64,000 bases of DNA from Castor canadensis (lineage: Eukaryota; Chordata; Mammalia; Rodentia; Castoridae): NCBI RefSeq assembly GCF_047511655.1, contig NC_133401.1:13424001-13488000 (forward strand). Reading direction: 5' to 3'. Positions within the stretch are counted from its first letter, which is position 1. The number at the start of each line of letters is the position of its first letter. The notes below the pieces were generated by a model. It ran no database searches, was not told where the DNA came from, and was given only the letters and a program-made list of their open reading frames with translations. Positions 55,337 to 64,000 of this stretch are shown here, piece after piece. The position numbers and the translations under genes are program-made.

Positions 55337-55565
55337 ACAAAACCAAAAAAACCCTAAAGAGACAGCCTACAGAATGAAGGAAAATCTTTGCCACATATTC
55401 ATCCAACAGGGGATTAGTATCTAGAATATACAAAGAACACAAAAATTGTACACAAAAATAACAAATAATCCAATGAACTAAACAGATACTTTTCAAATGA
55501 AGAAGTAAAACTGGCTAATAAATATATGAAAAAATGTTCAACTTTCTAGCCATCAGGAAAATGCT

Positions 55566-55990
55566 GCTAAAAATTAAAATAAATATAAGTGAACACCAAG
55601 AAAGAAAAGTGGTGAATATGTTGAAAGTTGAGGAGTGCTTCTGTTCCAGTGGATGGGGAACACGGATGGTTAAGGAAGACCGTGACAGTTTCCTGAGTGG
55701 CTTTAAGGAGCATGGTGGTATCTGAAATAGCTCTCGTGCATGAAGGCAGATCTGTAGAAACAGAACTGATTGAGATTCCAATTGTGACCAAAGTGTCTCA
55801 TTGGTCTATTTTGATCTCTGTTTTTTGATTTAGGACTCTCAAACATTTCCCTTATCTTTGTGTACAGATAGCAAGAAGGGTCACCTCTAGTTTAGGTGTT
55901 AACAAGATCTTCTATGATCTGAGTTACTACAGAATAGTCTTGTGGAGCCCATTCAGGGGGGTCAGGTTGCCTAATTTTCTTTCTTTCCTT
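55566..55990. other. Unassigned stretch
   Basis: Overlapping open frames (55534-55725 +, 55567-55791 -) show no recognised domain. Confidence 0.4.
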
Positions 55991-55994
55991 CCTT

Positions 55995-56072
55995 TTTGGG
56001 GTGCTAAGGATGGAACCCAGGGCTTTGCACATGCTAGGCAAGTGCTCTACCTCTGAGCTACATTCCCAGCTG
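55995..56072 (-). repeat. ID SINE, antisense
   Basis: 'ggatggaacccagggctttg' to 'ctctgagctacattcccagc'. Confidence 0.92.
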
Positions 56073-56324
56073 AAGTTGTCCTTTGAAAAACAAGATACAA
56101 TGGTGATGGAGCTTTTAAGGAGAAGTCAGGAACCCACTTTCTGCAGCTGATCTGAAAACCCTTGTGGAGTTTTGGGAGGTTGGGAAAGAGAGTCCCCTTA
56201 ACACTGACTCTCTTAACAAATGGAGGTTGTCCTCTTGAGAGGTGAATAGAAGCCCAACCTCAGACTGACTTTAAGATGGGAGAAATAATAGCACACAACA
56301 TATTGATGAAAAAGATTTGGTAGA

Positions 56325-56802
56325 AAAAATGCTATAGTTTGAATGTTGAATGTCACCCAAATGTCCATGTTAAAGGATTGGTCCCCAGAGTGGTGCAACT
56401 GGGAAGATAGGCCTAGTGGAGGGGGCTAAGGTCACTGGGGTCATACCCTTGAAGGATTCCATGGGACCTAGCCTCTTTCTTTTCCTCTTTTTCTTCCTGG
56501 CTTTTTTTTTTCTTTTTGGCAGCAGTGGGATTTGAACTCAGCAAGCACTCTACTGCTTGAGTCATGCAGTCTACTGCTTGAGCCAGCTGTCTTCCTGGCT
56601 TTTGATGTAAAAACACCTTTACAACCCCATACACCCTAACTGTGATGTGCTGCCTGGCCATAGGCCCAAAACTATGGAGCCAATTCATCACCAACTGGAA
56701 CCTCAAAAACTGTGAGCCAAAATAAACCTTTTCTCTTTATAGCTTAATTATCTCAGGTATTTTATTATAGTGATAAAAGCTAAATAGCACAGAAAGGAAA
56801 AC
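56325..56802 (+). mobile_element. MaLR-type LTR (MST/MLT-like)
   Basis: 'tgctatagtttgaatgttga' ... 'gattggtccccagagtggtg' ... 'gtgagccaaaataaaccttt' ... 'gataaaagctaaatagcaca'. Both LTR ends and the AATAAA signal (56721) are visible. An antisense ID element interrupts it. Confidence 0.88.
56506..56592 (-). repeat. ID SINE, antisense, in the LTR
   Basis: 'agtgggatttgaactcagca'. The 'tctactgcttgag' part is present twice (56550 and 56570), a small internal duplication. Confidence 0.85.
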
Positions 56803-56905
56803 ACATTGCAGGGGAAGTTAAATATAGTATGGTTGCTTTGAAAACAGTGTGGGCACATCTTAGAAACATACATTTATCTTGAGACCCAGCAATCAGACTC
56901 TTAAG

Positions 56906-56944
<39 letters not shown>

Positions 56945-57278
56945 GATAGATATCTTTATAAGTGATGATGTAAAGATATATCCCCACAAAGACACAAGCT
57001 ATATAAATGCTAGTATTAATAATAGCCAGATACTAGGAACAATCCATGTGTCCATTAACTACTGATTAGCAAGCAAACTATGATACATCCATATGCAGTG
57101 GAACACTATTTAGCAATAAAAAGGAATGCACTATGATACGTGTAACATACAATTACAAAAAGCATTATGAACACTTACCAAAAGAAGCTTTGAAATAAGA
57201 GTATAATGCCATATGATTTCATTTATATGAAATATTGACTAACACTGAGAAGAAAAAGCTAGAACAATTGTTAGTTGC
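56803..57278 (+). mobile_element. Old LINE-1 3' fragment
   Basis: 'agacccagcaatcagactct' ... 'gcagtggaacactatttagc' ... 'gatttcatttatatgaaata', an older L1 type. Contains (GATA)n at 56907-56952. Confidence 0.75.
56907..56952. repeat. (GATA)n microsatellite
   Basis: About ten gata units plus an imperfect end. Confidence 0.95.
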
Positions 57279-57648
57279 TGAGTGAGCCAGCTTTCTATTA
57301 CTGTAACAAAATATCTGAGATGATCAACTTAAAAAAAGGGAAGGTTTATTTTAGTTCAGAGTGTTGGAAGTTTCAGTCAGTGGTCAGTTGGCCCCATTGC
57401 TCTTGGGCTGTGGAAAGGCCCATGATGCTCCCATGTGATGGAGGAAGACGTTCACCTTGAAGTGACCAGGAAGCAAAGAGAGAGAAAGAGGAGGGACCAG
57501 GATCCTAATATCCTTTCAAAGGCATGCCCCCAATGACCTAACTTCCCACTTCCTAAAGGTTCTATCACCTCCCAGCAGCACCACAGGCTAGAGACTGACC
57601 CTTCAATACATGGGCCATTGCAGAACCTTCAAAACTAGACTAGTTGCT
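57279..57648 (-). mobile_element. MaLR-type LTR (minus strand)
   Basis: 'ctttctattactgtaacaaa' ... 'gtcagttggccccattgctc' ... 'cccccaatgacctaacttcc' is the reverse of an MST/MT-type LTR. The short repeat 'tagttgct' stands on both sides (57272 and 57641). Opposite orientation to the related LTR at 56325. Confidence 0.85.
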
Positions 57649-57654
57649 ACACCT

Positions 57655-58250
57655 CTCTCAGTCATATATCCAAAGGAATGTAAGTCAACATAAAATAGAG
57701 ACACCTGCACACTTGAGTTTATAGCAGCACAATTTGCAGTAGCCTAGCTACAGAATCAGCCTAGATGCCCAGCAAAAAATGACTGGATAAAGAAAATGTG
57801 GTACATATACACAATGGAATATTATTCAGTAATAAAGAAGAATTAAATTAGATTGTTTGCAGAAAAATGGATGGAACTGGAGAACATCATGTTAAACCAA
57901 ACTCAGAAAGACAAATGTTTGCATGTTTTCACTCATGTAGAATCTAGACCTAAAAAAAATTAATGATGACATGATTGTAAAAGGGGGACTATCGAGGGGA
58001 GACTGGTGGGACATGGAGGTGGAAAGGAAAGGGTAATGGAGTGAATATGATAGAAGTACAGTGTATGTGTGTATGAAAATAGCACAATGAAGCCCACTAA
58101 AATTAATTAAAAAGGAGGGGGTAGTTAAGAAATAGTAATATAAATGGAGTGAGTTTGATCAAAGTATATCATATGCATATACACAAAAATCATAATGAAA
58201 TTCCTTTGGGCAATTAATTTATACTAACAAAAAATTGTTTTAAAAAACTA
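57655..58250 (+). mobile_element. LINE-1 3' end
   Basis: 'tatatccaaaggaatgtaag' ... 'gaaaaatggatggaactgga' ... two tail-like ends near 58115 and 58245, like the L1 at 11398. Confidence 0.88.
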
Positions 58251-58259
58251 CAGCAGTTT

Positions 58260-58472
58260 CTCTGGGTGCAGTGCCTCACATCTATAATCCCAGATATTAA
58301 GAAGGTGTAGATAGGAGGAGCGCTTTTGGAGACTGGTCCCAAGCAAAAATGGGAGACCCTATCTAAAATCTACCTGAAGCAAAAAAAGAAAGCTGGCAGC
58401 ATGGCTCAAGTGATAGAGTTCCTGCCTAGCAAGAATGAAGTATTAAATTCAAACCCCAGTACTACCAGAAGG
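58260..58472 (+). repeat. Dimeric SINE
   Basis: 'gggtgcagtgcctcacatct' ... 'ggctcaagtgatagagttcc' ... 'ttcaaaccccagtactacca'. Confidence 0.92.
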
Positions 58473-58631
58473 AAGAAAGGGATGAAGGAGCTTGTATGGT
58501 AGCAGTTGCCTGTGGGGGTGGAACATAGTTACCTGGGAAGGAATATAAGAAAATGTTCTGGACTGATGAAAATATTCTATGTCTTTATAGGAATTTGGAC
58601 TTCCCAGGGATATGCATTAAAAATTCAGGAA

Positions 58632-58840
58632 GGCTAGGTGCTGGTGGTTCACATCTGTAATTCAAGCATCTTGAGAGACTGAGATCAGGAGGATCACAGT
58701 TCAAGGCCAGCCCAGGCAAATAGCATCTCCAAAATAACCAGAGTAAAATGAACTGGAGGTATAGTTTAAACAGTAGTGTCTGTTTTGTGAGCTCACAGCT
58801 CTGAATACAAACTCCAGTCCCACTCAAAAAAAAAAAAAAC
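58632..58840 (+). repeat. Dimeric SINE
   Basis: 'ggctaggtgctggtggttca' ... 'actggaggtatagtttaaac', with an A-tail. Confidence 0.92.
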
Positions 58841-59160
58841 CATCAGGAAGTATTTGCTTAGGACTTATGTATTTCATCATATGTAAATTTTATCTCAAAA
58901 AATTATACATAGAAAATAAATGCATTTACACACACGTAGACAAAACATGACATAGTCAGAAGAAAGTCCTCCAGTTAGTGATGGGGTTAGATGTGACATA
59001 GGAGGGACGGGCTCAGCTCAGCCAGGAGCCCAGACAGGTATCTTATTGCCTGGAGCAGGTGAGCCAACAACATGGCAGAGGATGAGCCAGCTCTCTTTTT
59101 GATGGCTGCTGTTCTCTCTGTGAGATAAGAAATGGGACCATCAACAAACACTGAGGTGGG
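58841..59160. other. Unassigned stretch
   Basis: No recognised element. Confidence 0.4.
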
Positions 59161-59380
59161 GCTGGGCACCAGTGGCTCACACCTATAATCCTACATACTT
59201 GGTAGGAGAGATCAAGAGAGAGGATTGCAGTTCAAAGCCAGCATGCCTGGGCTAACAGTTTTTGAGATCCTATCTTGAAAATACCCAACACAAAAAAGGG
59301 CTGGCAGGATGGCTCAAGTAGTAGCCGTCTGCCTAGCAAGCGTGAAGCCCTGAGTTCAAAGCCTAGTGCCGCAAAAAAAT
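59161..59380 (+). repeat. Dimeric SINE
   Basis: 'gctgggcaccagtggctcac' to 'gagttcaaagcctagtgccg', with an A-tail. Confidence 0.94.
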
Positions 59381-59491
59381 TAAAGAGTGAGGTGGGAAGA
59401 AAAAAGGTACAAGTTGTAGAGTTCAAGAGAGGCTGATTCGAGGTGAGCTGGTCAGCCACCCTTGGGTATGTTTTACATTCTCCCATTACAT

Positions 59492-59665
59492 CAGTAATTC
59501 TCAACTAGAGTTGATTCCCCTCCCCCACCCAAGGGACATTTAATAATGACTGGAGCCATTTTTGGTGTCACAACTTTCTGCAAGGATGGTGAAATGGCTA
59601 CTGGCATCTAAAAACCAGGCATGAATCATCAGTGCCAAATCAATGGTGTCAAGTTGAGAAACAAC
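59492..59665. mobile_element. MER5-type hAT DNA transposon relic
   Basis: 'cagtaattctcaactagagt' ... 'gacatttaataatgactgga' ... 'tggtgtcacaactttctgca' ... 'gctactggcatcta' ... 'agttgagaaacaac'. The ends are inverted repeats of the CAGTGGTTCTCAA kind and the internal order matches MER5A as I recall it. Confidence 0.8.
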
Positions 59666-60401
59666 CATATATCCCTATGTGGCCCCAAGTTCCCTCTGTA
59701 ACAGGAAAACACACTCAAAACCCCTTCCCATGAATCCAGGACTCCCCAAATAAGGCGCCACACAACCCAGTTCTGGGATCAGGGAAAAGTTGCTTACAGG
59801 GTTGGAATAAATCCAGTACTGCACCCTCTCCCAGAGTAAGGATTGATGCCATGGGAAACTCAGAAGCATGTAATCCTATAATCAGAAGTGCACCCCTCTC
59901 CCAGGACCTGCCCTAACCGGACTTTCCAGGACTAAAATAACAGCATTGCCCCACCCTCCACCTCACCATGTGCAGGGGGACCTGAGGTGTCAAATTCCCC
60001 AGGACTTCCAAGCACTTCCTCCCCCGCCTCCAAAAGGTCAGCAAACAGGCCTGTGGGGGTGCCCACACCAACTCTGGGTCTCCCAGACCCTTGTCCTCAG
60101 GGCTCTGTGTCCTACACTAGGCCAGCTCTAGTTTTGACACTCTGCCCTTCTGGTCAGGAGTTGGGTAACTAGGACCAATTTCCAAGACAAGAGCCAAGAA
60201 CAGACATGCTGGGGGAGAGGTACAATAGCAGGACAGGAAAAGGATCCTACAGGAGTTTGGGGGAAGCTCATTTGCGTCTCAATTTTTCTCTGTATTCTAA
60301 TAGTCCTGCTCTTCCCCTTAACTCTCCTTCAACCTTAGACCACTGCACTGTCATCATGGAAGCATAAGAGGGAAGGGTGGGAGCAGACAGTGACCATGAG
60401 G
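59666..60401. other. CYP2F distal 5' flank, no feature recognised
   Basis: C-rich, moderately GC-rich unique sequence. Two overlapping open frames near 59946-60172 are Pro-rich and look like chance. Confidence 0.4.
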
Positions 60402-60484
60402 CTGGGCACATGGTTCAAGCGGTAGAGCACTTGCTTAGCAAATGCAAAGCCCTGAGTTCAAACCCCAGTACCCCAAAAAAAAGA
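60402..60484 (+). repeat. ID SINE
   Basis: 'gctgggcacatggttcaagc' to 'gagttcaaaccccagtaccc'. Confidence 0.93.
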
Positions 60485-61310
60485 CAATGACCATGAAGGG
60501 TTTACTGTGAGATAGAGTGGGAAAAAGAGAAAGAAAGCCAAACACTCAAAGACACAGAGGCACAGAGAGAATGAAAGACAAACCTAGAGACACCAAGGGA
60601 GAGGGAGAGAGAACAGAGAGACATGGAGAGAGAGAAATAGACTCAGTAGAGACAGGAGCAAAGTGAAATTTGTAGAGAATTTCAGAGACAAGCCATTAGT
60701 CATGGAGAGCTACAAGGAGAGCTATGAAAAACAGGCAGGGAGGGAAAAGGGTTTTCCCAAGGTCTCATGTCCTTGGCAGACCAGATTTGAATCCAGAGAA
60801 ATAGAACAAAGTGTCCACAAGGCCAAAGGGACTCAATTCAGTTCAGGATCTACCTCAATCCATTGCTGACCCATTTTTTGACCAAAGCTGCACAACCCCA
60901 CTCTCTCTTCCAGAACCAAGCCCAGAGGAGGAGCCTGTGCCCTGCTCCAGGGCAAACAACCTAGCACCAACCACAGCAATGACGGCTGAAGTCAGCCTGC
61001 AAGCCAGAGGGCCCCCGGGACAGGTAAAGGAAGGTTCTTGAGGCCCCCACCTACAGCACCATTTCAGCTGGCTGCGAGCCCAGGGTCTGCACGAAAGGTA
61101 TGGTGGGAAGGTGGGAGGAGATTAAACTTACTAGGAGAACAGGGGACGAGGGGTAGGGCAAAGGAGGGGTGTGGACAAAGACAACTTAAGAGCAGCTGCC
61201 ACCCCTCAAGCATACCTAGAGCTCCAGAACATCCCTCAGCTGCCCAGGGTGTGGGACACAGAGGAAGAAGGGTGGTTCCTAAGAGAGAGGTCGTGGATCC
61301 CATCTCCCTC
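60485..61310. promoter_or_regulatory. Proximal 5' flank of CYP2F with possible noncoding first exon
   Basis: A purine-rich stretch (60520-60660) is followed by unique GC-richer sequence. A good donor 'gacaggtaaag' occurs at 61020-61030 (intron would start at 61024). The segment about 60890-61023 is therefore a candidate untranslated exon, spliced to the acceptor at 62199-62200 ahead of the ATG. CYP2F genes are reported to carry a noncoding first exon (recalled, not checked). No clear TATA box was found. Confidence 0.3.
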
Positions 61311-61317
61311 ACTCTCT

Positions 61318-61351
61318 TTCGTTCTTCCTTCCTTCCTTCCTTTCCTTCCTT

Positions 61352-61403
<52 letters not shown>
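61318..61403. repeat. (CT)n microsatellite with (TTCC)n start
   Basis: Pyrimidine-only run, about 50 bp of CT after ttcct units. Confidence 0.95.
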
Positions 61404-61406
<3 letters not shown>

Positions 61407-61451
61407 ATCTTTGTCCCTATCTTGCAGTGTTCACCTCTGTTTATTTTGTTG

Positions 61452-61570
61452 TTGTTCTTTTGTGACAGGGTATCAATATGTAGCCCAAGCTGGCCTCAAA
61501 ACTCTCCATCTTTCTGCCCCAGCCTCCCAAGTAACTGGGATTATAGGTGTGAGCCACCAGGCCTGGCTCT
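61452..61570 (-). repeat. B1 monomer SINE, antisense
   Basis: 'tgtgacagggtatcaatatg' to 'gggattataggtgtgagcca'. Confidence 0.92.
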
Positions 61571-61639
61571 ATCTCATTTTTTAGTAAATGTATATTTCCG
61601 TTTCTTCATCTCCAGCTCTCATCTGTCTTTCTCTAGCTC

Positions 61640-62110
61640 TATGAATCCTTAATTCTGAATTTCTTTCTCTATGTCTCTCTCTCTGTGATTTCTTCTCTGT
61701 CTGGCTCTCTCTCCTTATGTCTTGATTCATCTGTCTCTGTCCTTGTATGTCTCTATCTCTCTTATAACTGCCTCTGTGTGAGTTTGTATCTCAACAGATA
61801 GATGAGAGATATACAGACAATTGATAGATGGATGATAGATGATTAATGATATGTGATAGAGATACATAGATACATAGACAGATACAAAGATCCGTATCCC
61901 TCTGTATCTCTGTCTCTCTTTGTCTCCATATCTCTTGTCTTCATCCCTGTCTCTCTCTGTTTCTGTCTCTCTCATTGTCTGGCTGTATTTTGACTATCTC
62001 TGCATCTGTTTTGTGTCCCCACACCCTTCCTCCTCCACTTTCTTTCTCCCTTCCTCCCTCCCTCCTTATCCTTTGGTCTCTACCTCCTTTCTTCTCTGTA
62101 CCTGCTCCCA
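61640..62110. repeat. CT-rich degenerate tract with GATA-type core
   Basis: Variants of tctctgtctc surround a gata/gaca-rich core (61795-61890). A similar arrangement lies upstream of the CYP2F-like pseudogene (7800-7935), which supports common descent of the two 5' flanks. Confidence 0.6.
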
Positions 62111-62220
62111 TTGCAGGACCTGAGGAAGGAAGCTTCCAAGAGATGCAGAGTGGAGGGGTCCCACTTTCTCAGCTCTGCCCTCTCTCACTTTGCCCTCCAG
62201 ACCCTGAAGCTGCATTCGCC

Positions 62221-62391
62221 ATGGACAGCATTACTACAGCTGTCTTGCTCCTGCTCTGTGCTATCATCTCTCTGTTCCTGACCTTCAGCTTTTGGGACAA
62301 GAGCCAGCTGCCACCGGGACCCAGACCCATCCCAATCCTGGGAAATCTGCTGCAGCTTCGTTCCCAAGACTTGCTGACCGCCCTTACCAAG
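62221..62391 (+). CDS. CYP2F: Cytochrome P450 2F, coding exon 1
   Basis: Encodes residues 1-57, starting [16 protein letters not shown]2F enzymes are heme monooxygenases held in the endoplasmic reticulum membrane. They are known mainly from airway cells, where they oxidise naphthalene, styrene and 3-methylindole with electrons from P450 reductase. Residues 3-22 form the hydrophobic signal-anchor, followed by the polar WDKSQ and the proline hinge [14 protein letters not shown] that microsomal CYP2 proteins need to fold. The ATG at 62221 has a good context (gccatgg). A pyrimidine-rich tract ending in AG at 62199-62200 suggests a splice acceptor 20 bp upstream, so the 5'UTR is probably split. 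The donor is gtgcaa at 62392. Among CYP2 subfamilies the MDS start and LTALTK/LSKEYG text fit CYP2F, not CYP2A, 2B or 2S. Exons 3-9 lie beyond the window. Confidence 0.93.
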
Positions 62392-62501
62392 GTGCAAGGG
62401 CTTCACCTTGGGTGAAGGGAGAGGGGGAAGGAAGAGAGATGGGGAAGGGCAGGGGTTCCATGGCTCCAGAGCCCCCTGTAACCTCTGTCTTCTACTCACA
62501 G

Positions 62502-62664
62502 CTGAGCAAGGAGTATGGCCCAGTGTACACAGTGTACCTGGGGCCCAGGCGAGTGGTGGTCCTCAGCGGATATCAAGCCGTGAAGGAAGCCCTTGTGGAC
62601 CAGGGGGAGGAGTTCAGTGGCCGTGGTGAATACCCTGTCTTTATCAACTTTACTAAGGGCAATG
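62502..62664 (+). CDS. CYP2F: Cytochrome P450 2F, coding exon 2
   Basis: 163 bp, the standard CYP2 exon-2 length. It encodes residues 58-111 plus the first base of the next codon: [20 protein letters not shown]... then [19 protein letters not shown] and NFTKGNG. It covers the first beta-sheet strands and helix B, and ends near the start of substrate recognition site 1. The [10 protein letters not shown] and [14 protein letters not shown] blocks are highly conserved in CYP2A/2F. Acceptor 'ctactcacag' and donor 'gtaagc' are both canonical, the 110-bp intron 1 is typical, and no stop or frameshift is present. Intron 2 extends past the window end. Confidence 0.94.
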
Positions 62665-62839
62665 GTAAGCCTGCTCCCCCCATCTCCTCCACCCTCCAAT
62701 CTTTTCTGTTTGCAGGGCGAAATGAGGGTAGGAAACTGACATCCTAACCTTGGTAATACTCAGGGGCACTGATGTCACTGGACACACCAGATGAGATGTA
62801 ACCAGGCAATCCTAACCTAGGATGAAGTTAATCTCACTT

Positions 62840-63500
62840 TCCCCACCTTAAAATTCCACAAGCACCTTGAATTACACCTCCATACTGATTCCCATCTCCA
62901 TCCAACTCCAGCCTCTATCTCATGCCAAATCCCTACCTCTATCCCAACCACATCATCTAATTTCCAACTCAATCAACTGGCTCCCATCCCCATTATCCAC
63001 CTCAGCCTAACCCCAATCCCCAGTAACCCTACCTCCATCCATAGTCCCCATATTAACCTCAACTAAATTCCTACCCACAATACTACCTACATCTCACTCC
63101 AACCTACCACTATGAACCCTCTCCCAATGCCCATTTTTTTACTCTATTATCAATCCCATGCTAATCCCTCTAATCAAACTGAACTCTGCTGTCATTTATC
63201 TCTCCGGCCCCAGCCTCATCTTCTATCCCAATCACCTATTAAAGTTTCCAGACCAATCCCCATTTTCAACCTTAATCCCACTACCATCACCAAAACCAGT
63301 CCCAAGTGCAAGTTCATGCCCAATCTACCAGTCCTTTTCATTCAACCCAACTCCATCCCTACCACCAGCCTCAAAACCAATTTTTCATCAATGTCTTAAG
63401 CTCCCCTCACAACACCCCATTGTCATCTTCATCCAACTCAAGTCTAACTCCATTCCCATCCATCCAGCAACCCACATCATTCTCCCCAAACCTCTCCTGT
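62840..63500. repeat. C/A-rich degenerate tract in CYP2F intron 2
   Basis: G-poor sequence of 'ccaactccatc', 'ccaatcccc' and 'tctatccc' variants over about 650 bp. Open frames here (63112-63544) result from the lack of purine-rich stops and are not coding. Related text lies in the pseudogene's intron 2 (9235-9465, 9925-10165). Confidence 0.7.
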
Positions 63501-63552
63501 TCTCTTTAGGCTTGGGGACTTTTGGTTTTCAAACTCTTTTTTAAACACAGAT

Positions 63553-64000
63553 CTTTTTTTTTTCTTTTTTCTTTTTTTTTTAATTTGTTTATTCATATGT
63601 GCATACATTGTTTGGGCCACTTCTCCCCCCTACCCCCTACCCCCTTCTTCTCTCCCCCTCCCCCCCTTGCTTCCAGGCAGAGTCTGTTCTGCCATTATCT
63701 CTAATTTTGTTGAAGAGAAAAAATAAGCATAATAAGAAAGACAAAGCGCTTTTGCTAGTTGAGATAAGGATAGCTATACAGAGAGATTTCTAGCATTGCT
63801 TCCATGTACAAATGTGTTACATTCTAATTTGATTCATCTCTAACTGACCTTTTCACTAGTTCTCGATCCCCTTCTCATACTGACCTCTGTCGAGTGAAGG
63901 TTTCTGTATTAGTTCCTCTGCAGTGGGGACATCAAATACTATCATGTTTTGGGTTTCTTACCTATCCCCATACCTCCTGTGTGTGCTCGCCCCTTATCAT
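63553..64000 (-). mobile_element. LINE-1 3'UTR, antisense, in CYP2F intron 2
   Basis: Reverse of the young L1 3' end: poly-T, 'tgtttattcatatgtgcata', the C-rich block at 63623-63667 and 'aattttgttgaagagaaaaa'. Continues past the window edge. Confidence 0.88.

Larger units (their letters stand above)
54721..55565 (+). mobile_element. LINE-1 ORF2 C-terminal segment with two ID insertions
   Basis: 'cagcatggtactggcacaaa' ... 'gacacctagaccaataaaat' ... 'gtcaaagactttaatataag', typical ORF2 text, broken by stops. The order with the previous fragment is inverted relative to an intact L1. Confidence 0.85.

Noticed and set aside
62292..62747. 151-codon frame running through CYP2F intron 1
   Set aside because: It reads exon 1 out of frame and intron 1 in frame with exon 2; the spliced model 62221-62391 plus 62502-62664 matches CYP2F without gaps.
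63112..63544. Overlapping open frames after CYP2F exon 2
   Set aside because: Intronic C/A-rich tract with low stop density; the exon ends at a canonical gtaagc donor at 62665.
1..64000. A novel multi-gene biological system
   Set aside because: After reading both strands, nearly everything resolves into retroelements, simple repeats, two pseudogenes and one P450 gene start. No cluster of unexplained coding genes remains.

Overview
The window is mammalian nuclear DNA dominated by interspersed repeats. It is AT-rich, has introns with GT-AG borders, and carries dozens of LINE-1 pieces, dimeric SINEs (a 7SL/B1-like left arm joined to a tRNA-like ID right arm), MaLR-type LTRs and simple repeats. 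The ID/B1 fusion SINEs and the very young-looking L1 3' tails point to a rodent. The particular SINE (right arm 'gtggctcaagtggtagagc ... gagttcaaaccccag') fits a castorimorph such as beaver best; that species call comes from memory of repeat families and is an inference.

The only convincing functional gene is at the right edge. Coding exons 1 and 2 of a CYP2F-type cytochrome P450 lie on the + strand (62221-62391 and 62502-62664), and the gene runs off the window. The other supported gene-derived sequences are dead: a two-exon CYP2F-like pseudogene at 8369-8768, about 54 kb upstream of the intact gene, and an RPLP1 processed pseudogene on the minus strand at 40598-40945. A small minus-strand exon-like reading frame with a Cys/His cluster (53896-54027) is unexplained.

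Layout. 0-5.6 kb: L1 pieces in both orientations. 5.7-10.2 kb: a relic of CYP2F duplication (upstream microsatellites, exons 1-2, C/A-rich intron 2). 10.2-13.3 kb: L1 insertions, one of them splitting an old LTR. 14.1-17.4 kb: three copies of one LTR family in two orientations, with repeated octamer/CCAAT units. 17.4-24.3 kb: L1s and SINEs nested in each other. 25-29 kb: mostly unassigned sequence. 29.0-34.4 kb: an L1 with a large internal deletion. 35-49 kb: SINE-rich DNA with a Tigger-like DNA transposon, the RPLP1 retrocopy and a 600-bp GGAA tract. 50-58.3 kb: L1 5' halves and 3' ends plus two MaLR LTRs. 58.3-62.2 kb: SINEs, a MER5-type hAT relic and the CYP2F 5' flank.

No CRISPR, operon, phage or defence system is present, and I found no novel multi-gene system. 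The most informative signals are the CYP2F duplication and decay, the reiterated LTR enhancer units, and the unexplained exon-like frame near 54 kb. All family assignments come from reading the sequence and recalling consensus features; no database search was run.
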